NCBI GenBank assembly: GCA_964036045.1
Contig: OZ038383.1
Span: forward strand, 64,299,725-64,363,724
DNA length: 64,000 bases
DNA from: Eutreptiella sp. 'Long Island Sound 2002'
Taxonomy: Eukaryota; Euglenozoa; Euglenophyceae; Eutreptiales; Eutreptiaceae
Reading direction: 5' to 3'
A program made the position numbers and the translations under genes. Positions within the stretch are counted from its first letter, which is position 1, and each line of letters begins with the position of its first letter. A model generated the notes under the pieces. The model searched no databases. It saw only the letters and a list, made by a program, of their open reading frames with translations, and was not told where the DNA came from. Shown piece by piece: positions 59,221-64,000 of the stretch.

Positions 59221-59555
59221 GCATAGCACCGACGAGTCAATTCCCGGCCACTGTTGCCAGTGGCGCCCCACCCAGGTCGAACCATGCATGTTGTGAAGAA
59301 GGAGTTGATGTATCTTTTGAAACCCTTTGGAGGAGAGGGGGGGAAGGGTCTGCAACGCGCGCAATACGTTTTTTTTAAAAAAAAACTTCTCTCCGCGCAC
59401 AACGTGCCCACAATGTGCGTACGCACTATGCCCGCACACCGGTTGTACATCGTGTGCACCAACGCACCGCGTGCCGTTCATGGGGCTCTCCTCCTTGGGG
59501 CCTCAAAACATGGGTGATTGGTGTGGTGGAGTTGAGGAAGGTAATGCAAGGGGCG
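59221..59555. other. No recognised gene; short relic of the 11-bp repeat
   Basis: Between about 59,395 and 59,480 the sequence returns to CGCAC/GTGC-type steps (ACGTGCCCACAATGTGCG and so on), resembling a decayed piece of the GTGCAC array. The rest is unassigned. Confidence 0.4.
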
Positions 59556-61231
59556 CTAAGAGCGCTTGTCCACCGGACGATCAAAGTAGTCCTCGTCGTC
59601 ACTAGATGAATCCGTTGCTTCACGAGTTCTCTTCTTTTTGGCCTCGAGAACTGCGTCCAGGCGCTTCTTGTCTCTTTCCCGCTTCCCGGTGGACCTCAAT
59701 GGCCGTGTCCGACAATCCCCCTCCATAGTGGCCTCCAATTCGGAGGGTGGCAGGGGTGGAGTATGAGATGATGTTGGTGGCATAGGGGAAGTTGTAGAGG
59801 AGTAGGAGGAGGAGGACGAGGACGAGGATGAGGAGGAGGAGGAGGAGGAGTTGTTGGTGAAAGATGTGATGGAAGGAGAGGGCGTATCACCGGCCACTTT
59901 TTACCTTTTTGACCCGCTCTTGAGGGCACCAACGTTCCATCCGCGAACGGATGCTTCCTCCTCCTCAGTGACACGAAGGCCAGGTGGAATGGGATCGTTG
60001 GGATGGAGGGCAGCAAAATGGGCGGCCATATTGTACAAGGAAACCGTGGTTGTGCATTGGGGGCAATTTACCGGTCGGTTGGTGCAAGGGTTGGCCTTGG
60101 TTGCCGTTGACATTCGGCCCCAAGAGATTGCCGATGGCTGCGATGGGCAAGAGGTGACCGCCACCACCATGCGATTCCGTGTAGACCGGGATTGCAGCGG
60201 CAAGCGGATTGTGCACTCATCCAGTGCTCCACTAAAACCGCAAATATTGGCGCATGACCATGCCGCCTGGCCTTCAATGTGGTGACCGCGTAGAGTGTGT
60301 TGCCCAATGTGCGTGCAAAGCACTCAATGTGGCACGTTCTGTTGGCAAATCCGGCAATTCACACTGTTTGGGCCACTTTCTGTTGCCACCTTATCATCAG
60401 TAGCCGCAGCGGGCATGCACGGATAGGGATCCCGTGGAACAGTGGGCACTACAGAGGGAGCAGAAATGATTGCACCACTCAGCCAATGCCTTCAAGGTGC
60501 TGGTTTGCTGGTACCACCTATTCTCCACGTTGCTTTGAAGGGTGACAAATTGGCAATGCTCGCCGCGCACTTGCACAATCCGGGGATTCAGCATGCCATT
60601 CCAAACATGCAAATCAAGGTCCGGGCAATGCTCAAATGGCATTAGTTGGCCGTGGACGATGAGGTTGTTTGACGACTCCATGACGTCGTAGCTATGGTCC
60701 ATAGCTGGGCGGCCATGTTGCATGGTCGCTGATACCATTTTGGAGCCTCACTGTGTTCTTTGGGAAAGATGGTGTCTAGATTTTGGCAAATGCCATGGGT
60801 TGGATAGTCCCATATCATGCAACAACAATACAAAACGGAAAGAAAGGCTCGCCACAACTATCCGGGCCTTCCGGAGTTCCATTTCGGCATCCACCTCGTC
60901 GTAGCGGGCCTGGCTTCAGGCGACGTGCCTGGATGCCCAAGGACCACGCCCCGTCCCCGGTCATCAGTTTCTCTATGGCCACCACCAAGAAAAACTGGTG
61001 GACGACTTCACACGGTCACCCCCAAATGATCGGTCCCCCACTTGCACACAAAGCCATAGAGTGTGGCCCCTTTTTGCCAACCCGGATACACAGGCCGTTT
61101 GCTCCAAAAGCATGTATATCATGGTCGACAAAAAAGTGCACCACCTCGGACTTGCATGCAAGTGTATTACAATAGGCTGTCATCCTTGCCAAAGGGACTC
61201 GTTGTGGCCGATTTCTTAATGCATACGCCAT
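59556..61231 (-). pseudogene. Decayed gene with a C2H2-like zinc finger, probably from a transposon
   Basis: Coding-like segments run down the minus strand in shifting frames: 61,231-61,016 (VVHFFVDHDIHAFGANGLC), 60,857-60,642 (DYPTHGICQNLDTIFPKEH), 60,738-60,397, 60,323-59,901 and 59,897-59,556. The fourth contains NRPVNCPQC followed by YNMAAHFAALHPND, a C-x2-C-x11-H-x5-H zinc finger. The last is a Ser-rich tract (encoded by GAGGAG repeats at about 59,804-59,851) followed by a basic-acidic tail ending DRPVDKRS. CPxC...YNMxxHFxxxHP fingers accompany some large eukaryotic DNA-transposon genes. That link is a weak inference and I cannot name the family. Several frameshifts make the locus non-functional unless some gaps are introns. 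Confidence 0.4.
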
Positions 61232-61329
61232 GGCTTGCTACAGAGCAACACAACAAGCATGACAATATGCATTAATGGCTTGTTCAAAAGTGAAAGGGGT
61301 CAAAATCAGAATTCGCTGCCTCAACCTTG

Positions 61330-61990
61330 CCTTATCGGGGCCCAAAAGTGGGCGGAAATGCTAAATCACCCCTACATTGTCAAGGTTCCCCAACAAAGGG
61401 GACAAATCAAAGCGGGGCCAAAAGAGGGCGGAAATGCTACATCACCCCTGCATTCTCGGGGGTCCCCAACAAAGGGGACAAAATTAAAGTGGGCCCAAAA
61501 GAGAGCGGAAATGCTACACCACCCCTGCATTATCGGGGGTCCCCAACGCCAAGCGCGGGGAGAAAATCAGAAGTGGCTACCTCACCCCTGCCTTCTCGGG
61601 GGTCCCCAACAAAGGGGACAAAATCAAAGTGGGCCCAAAAGAGGGCGGAGATGCTACATCACCCCTGCATTCTCGGGGGTAGCCAACGCCAAGCGCGGGG
61701 AGAAAATCAGAAGTGGCTACCTCACCCCTACCTTCTCGGGGGTCCCCAACAAAGGAGAATCAAAGTGGGCCCAAAAGAGGGCGGAAATGCTACATCACCC
61801 CTGCATTCTCGGGGGTCCCCAACAAAGGGGAAAAAATCAAAGTGGGTCCAAAAGAGGGCGAAAATGCTACATCACCCCTGCATTCTCGGGGGTCCCCAAA
61901 CAAATGGGGACAACATCAGAATTGGTTGCCTAAACCCTGCCTTCTGGGGGACCCACGAGTGGGCGGAAATGCTACGACAACGCTGCTTTC
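61330..61990 (+). repeat. Family C tandem repeat, locus 2: about eight units of 77 and 63 bp
   Basis: CACCCCT-type unit landmarks lie at 61,367, 61,443, 61,520, 61,583, 61,660, 61,723, 61,796 and 61,873 (spacings 76, 77, 63, 77, 63, 73, 77). Long units carry GTGGGCCCAAAAGAG; short ones carry CGCCAAGCGCGGGGAG. Each long unit contains the inverted repeat GTCCCC-AACAAA-GGGGAC. The plus-strand frames of 232 and 253 codons over it are open in two phases at once, and come from the repeat. Confidence 0.9.
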
Positions 61991-62093
61991 TCAGGGATAC
62001 CCATCAAAGGGGACAAAAACAAAGCACTAAAAAAGCGAAAAAAACAAAAACAAAAAATTTCCCATGGTGTCCTGGACCCTGCCTATAGTCCGG

Positions 62094-62168
62094 TAGATTG
62101 TACCCACTGGGGTTTCAACCCAGGACCATTCAGTTGCAGAGGCACCGCTTTACCCACTAGGGTATGGG
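62094..62168 (-). ncRNA. tRNA-like sequence (tRNA pseudogene or SINE head)
   Basis: On the minus strand a perfect T-arm is visible: CTGGG, loop TTGAAAC, CCCAG (plus 62,107-62,123), which includes a B-box-like GGTTGAAACCC. Upstream, TAGTGGGTAAAGCGG resembles a D-arm/A-box. The acceptor ends (ATACCCT and TGGGTAC) pair at about five of seven positions. The segment between the D-arm and T-arm is several bases too short and gives no proper anticodon stem, so it is not a functional tRNA. A T-rich run on the same strand (plus 62,031-62,066) could serve as a Pol III terminator. Confidence 0.5.
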
Positions 62169-62612
62169 CCGTCTGTGACACACCTGTGCACAGGGGTGGT
62201 ATTCATATTTGGTCCAATTTGGTTTTCACCCACTATTGGGGTCTCCTCAAAAAACTGAGTATTTTCTGTATAGACACATGGGGTGAAAACCCATTTTTTC
62301 ACCCTCTGCTAGTTCAAGCAAAATTTCCCTAGGGCGCCTTTGGCGCCCATGGTGCGGCACTTTGCAGCCAATTTCTAGGGAGGGGGGGGGGGGGGGGAGT
62401 CGGCGTAAAGGGTCCGGTCACGGCGAGCCCTTCTTCCCCATCAACCATCTTCTCCGTTCATTGTTCTCCATTGTGTTCCACAACACGTACTCGTTGTTGT
62501 TCTCCATGTGGTTCTCCAAATGCTTTACACGCCGCTTGTACAGCTAAAGCCAACCTTCCTTCCTTTTACCTTTTCCCGTGCCACCTTCGCGGAAGAGGGC
62601 CCGGTTAAGGAT
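62169..62612. other. No recognised gene; contains a 16-base G-run
   Basis: The G-run at 62,382-62,397 is preceded by CACTTTGCAGCCAATTTCTA, matching the flank of the G-run at 59,027. A 61-codon frame from 62,362 is low complexity. Confidence 0.6.
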
Positions 62613-62613
62613 T

Positions 62614-62802
62614 GGATGGATGGATGGATGGATGCATGGATGAATGGATTGATGGAGGGATGGATGGATGGAGGGATGGAGGGAGGGATGGATGGACAGA
62701 TGGATGGATGGATGGATGGATGGATGGATGGATGGATGGATGGATGGATGGATGGATGGATGGATGGATGGATGGATGGATGGATGTTTTGTTTTGTTTT
62801 GT
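62614..62802 (+). repeat. GGAT tetranucleotide microsatellite and short TTTTG run
   Basis: (GGAT)n with interruptions from about 62,614 to 62,786, nearly pure from about 62,698, followed by TTTTG repeated three times. The Asp-Gly-Trp-Met and Ile-His-Pro-Ser reading frames are translations of the microsatellite. Confidence 0.97.
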
Positions 62803-63300
62803 TGACCACACTTTGGCCACATTCGTAATGGTCCCCTGCTGGGTATACCCATCTTTGTTGGTGGTTGCCCTCCTGTACCTACCTGTACCCCTTTGCTTTA
62901 CCGAGCGCCAAAGAAAACAAAACCAACCGCCACTTGGCACTACATTGCCTTGGGCTGTCTGAGTATCGCCTTTTTGTGTGGCAGGGGTTTGCAACCGTAC
63001 TATGTTGTGCACTCTATAGTTGCTTCGGTGAGGCTCACTCTTGTGCGCACCGTGAATCATCGACGCAAGGGCCCTGCAGCAGCAAAATATTGCACCCGCA
63101 CTGTGCAATATAGTGCTCTAACCCGCAAACCACGGGGGCGTTGTGCAACCGCTGTATAGCAAGTCAATTGGGAGTCTATCAAGTTGGATAAGCGGTCCAA
63201 TCACTGGTTGTTGAATTTGGTGAGGGTTGAATATTGGTTAATAAACAGAAGGATCATCACATAGCAGCGGGTGGAAAACTCAGTTGCCACCCATATATCC
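62803..63300. other. No recognised gene
   Basis: Short frames on both strands only. I see no motif, repeat or RNA gene that I can support. Confidence 0.5.
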
Positions 63301-64000
63301 GTACACAAGCAGTCATTTGTCAGCAGGTGTGGTGCATTTTTTTTTGACAGCTTGTGTGCTACCTTCATTTAGTAGGTTGTGTGATGTATTTATTTGGAAG
63401 CATGGTACAGCATTTGCTTGACAACACGGGTTCTACTTTCGTGAGCCCGCTTCTGTGTTACACTTCTTTGGCAGTGTATGCTAAACTCCTTTTGGATGCA
63501 AAAGTGATGTGATTCTTTGATATGTGTAGTTGATATGTGATTTGCATGTGTGTTGCATTATTAGGCGGCCTGTGTGCTGCATTTATTTAGCACCCTGTGT
63601 GCTGCAAACGTTTGGCAGCAGGAGCGTTGCGCTCAACTGGCACCCAGAGTGCTACACTCAGTTGGCAGCGCTGGGCTTCATATATGCAGCAGCTGGCAAA
63701 GAGTGTGCTACTCTAATTCAATTGCTCGAGAGCTGGATACATTTAAAAGCCTATGTGGTGTGTGTGTGAGACATGCAGTAAGAGAATGGTTGTGCCGCAT
63801 TTGTTAGGCATTAGGTGTGCTGCATGTCTGCATTTACTTAGCAACCTGTGTGCTATGTTCATTTGACAGCGAGTGCGAGGCATATTTCTGGTTGCTAGTT
63901 TGCTGCAATGGGGTATTTGGCAGCGTGAGTGCAGAACTCATTTGGCAGCGCATGTGCTACTTTCATTCACTACGTGTGCACGTCAGTCATTTGCCAACTT
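63301..64000 (+). repeat. Degenerate tandem repeat of about 25 bp, running off the right edge
   Basis: Variants of TTTGGCAGC followed by GTGTGCTGCATT recur about every 25-27 bases. TGTGTGCTGC lies at 63,571 and TGTGTGCTGC again at 63,596, and TTGGCAGC lies near 63,611, 63,662, 63,918 and 63,942. Divergence is high at 63,300-63,540 and lower after that. The true right end is outside the window. Confidence 0.75.

Noticed and set aside
59221-59290. A tRNA gene on the minus strand (GGTTCGACC).
   Set aside because: The flanking bases do not form a T-stem, and no D-arm or anticodon arm could be folded.
61235-62088. Plus-strand genes of 232 and 253 codons.
   Set aside because: Both lie over the family C tandem repeat and are open in overlapping phases at once. 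The peptides are the repeat translated.
62525-63108. Proteins rich in Ile-His-Pro-Ser or Asp-Gly-Trp-Met.
   Set aside because: They are translations of the GGAT microsatellite.

Overview
This is a repeat-dominated, gene-poor stretch of a large eukaryotic nuclear genome. There are no operons, no bacterial-style gene packing, and almost no intact coding sequence. The recognisable genes are remnants of Ty3/gypsy chromodomain retrotransposons (chromoviruses) and one small RRM protein gene whose domain resembles the N-terminal RRM of PPIE/cyclophilin-33 and the short RRM-only proteins of plants. Chromoviruses plus that RRM type make a green-lineage host (for example a streptophyte alga with a big, TE-rich genome) plausible. 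This is an inference from content, not proven by the sequence.

Layout. Bases 1-27,730 are one uninterrupted tandem array of a 41-bp unit (about 675 copies), running off the left edge, with higher-order repeats of several lengths. At 27,731 it switches to a second 41-bp satellite (27,731-29,190) arranged as a 12-unit, 492-bp higher-order repeat. The second unit is a diverged relative of the first in inverted orientation, and the junction lies inside the core the two share. From 29,190 to 30,040 there is a hairpin and simple repeats. A 5'-truncated chromovirus end (chromodomain, polypurine tract, start of an LTR) lies at about 30,120-31,452 and beyond. From 31.5 to 40.6 kb I recognise no gene, only A/C-rich degenerate repeats, a large hairpin and simple-sequence tracts.

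The RRM gene is at 40,644-41,015 (minus strand) and looks intact. It abuts a decayed chromovirus pol gene (about 41,420-45,353: RT, RNase H, integrase, chromodomain) whose RT is split by a hAT-like MITE at about 42,333-42,867. Next come a 357-bp tandem duplication (46,377-47,072), a four-copy repeat of about 85 bp (49,091-49,437), and a hairpin with flanking direct repeats (about 49,854-50,115).

From 51,770 to 58,870 there is a degenerate 11-bp array built on the palindrome GTGCAC, interrupted at 53,430-54,540 by non-repeat sequence. It creates long cysteine-rich minus-strand reading frames that are compositional artefacts. The last part holds poly-G tracts, a decayed minus-strand gene with a C2H2-like zinc finger (59,556-61,231), a second locus of the 49-kb repeat family (61,330-61,990), a tRNA-like element (62,094-62,168), a GGAT microsatellite, and a degenerate array of about 25 bp running off the right edge.

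The genes do not form a working pathway. The coherent biology here is satellite and transposon dynamics: amplification, higher-order duplication, inversion within a conserved core, and nesting of mobile elements.
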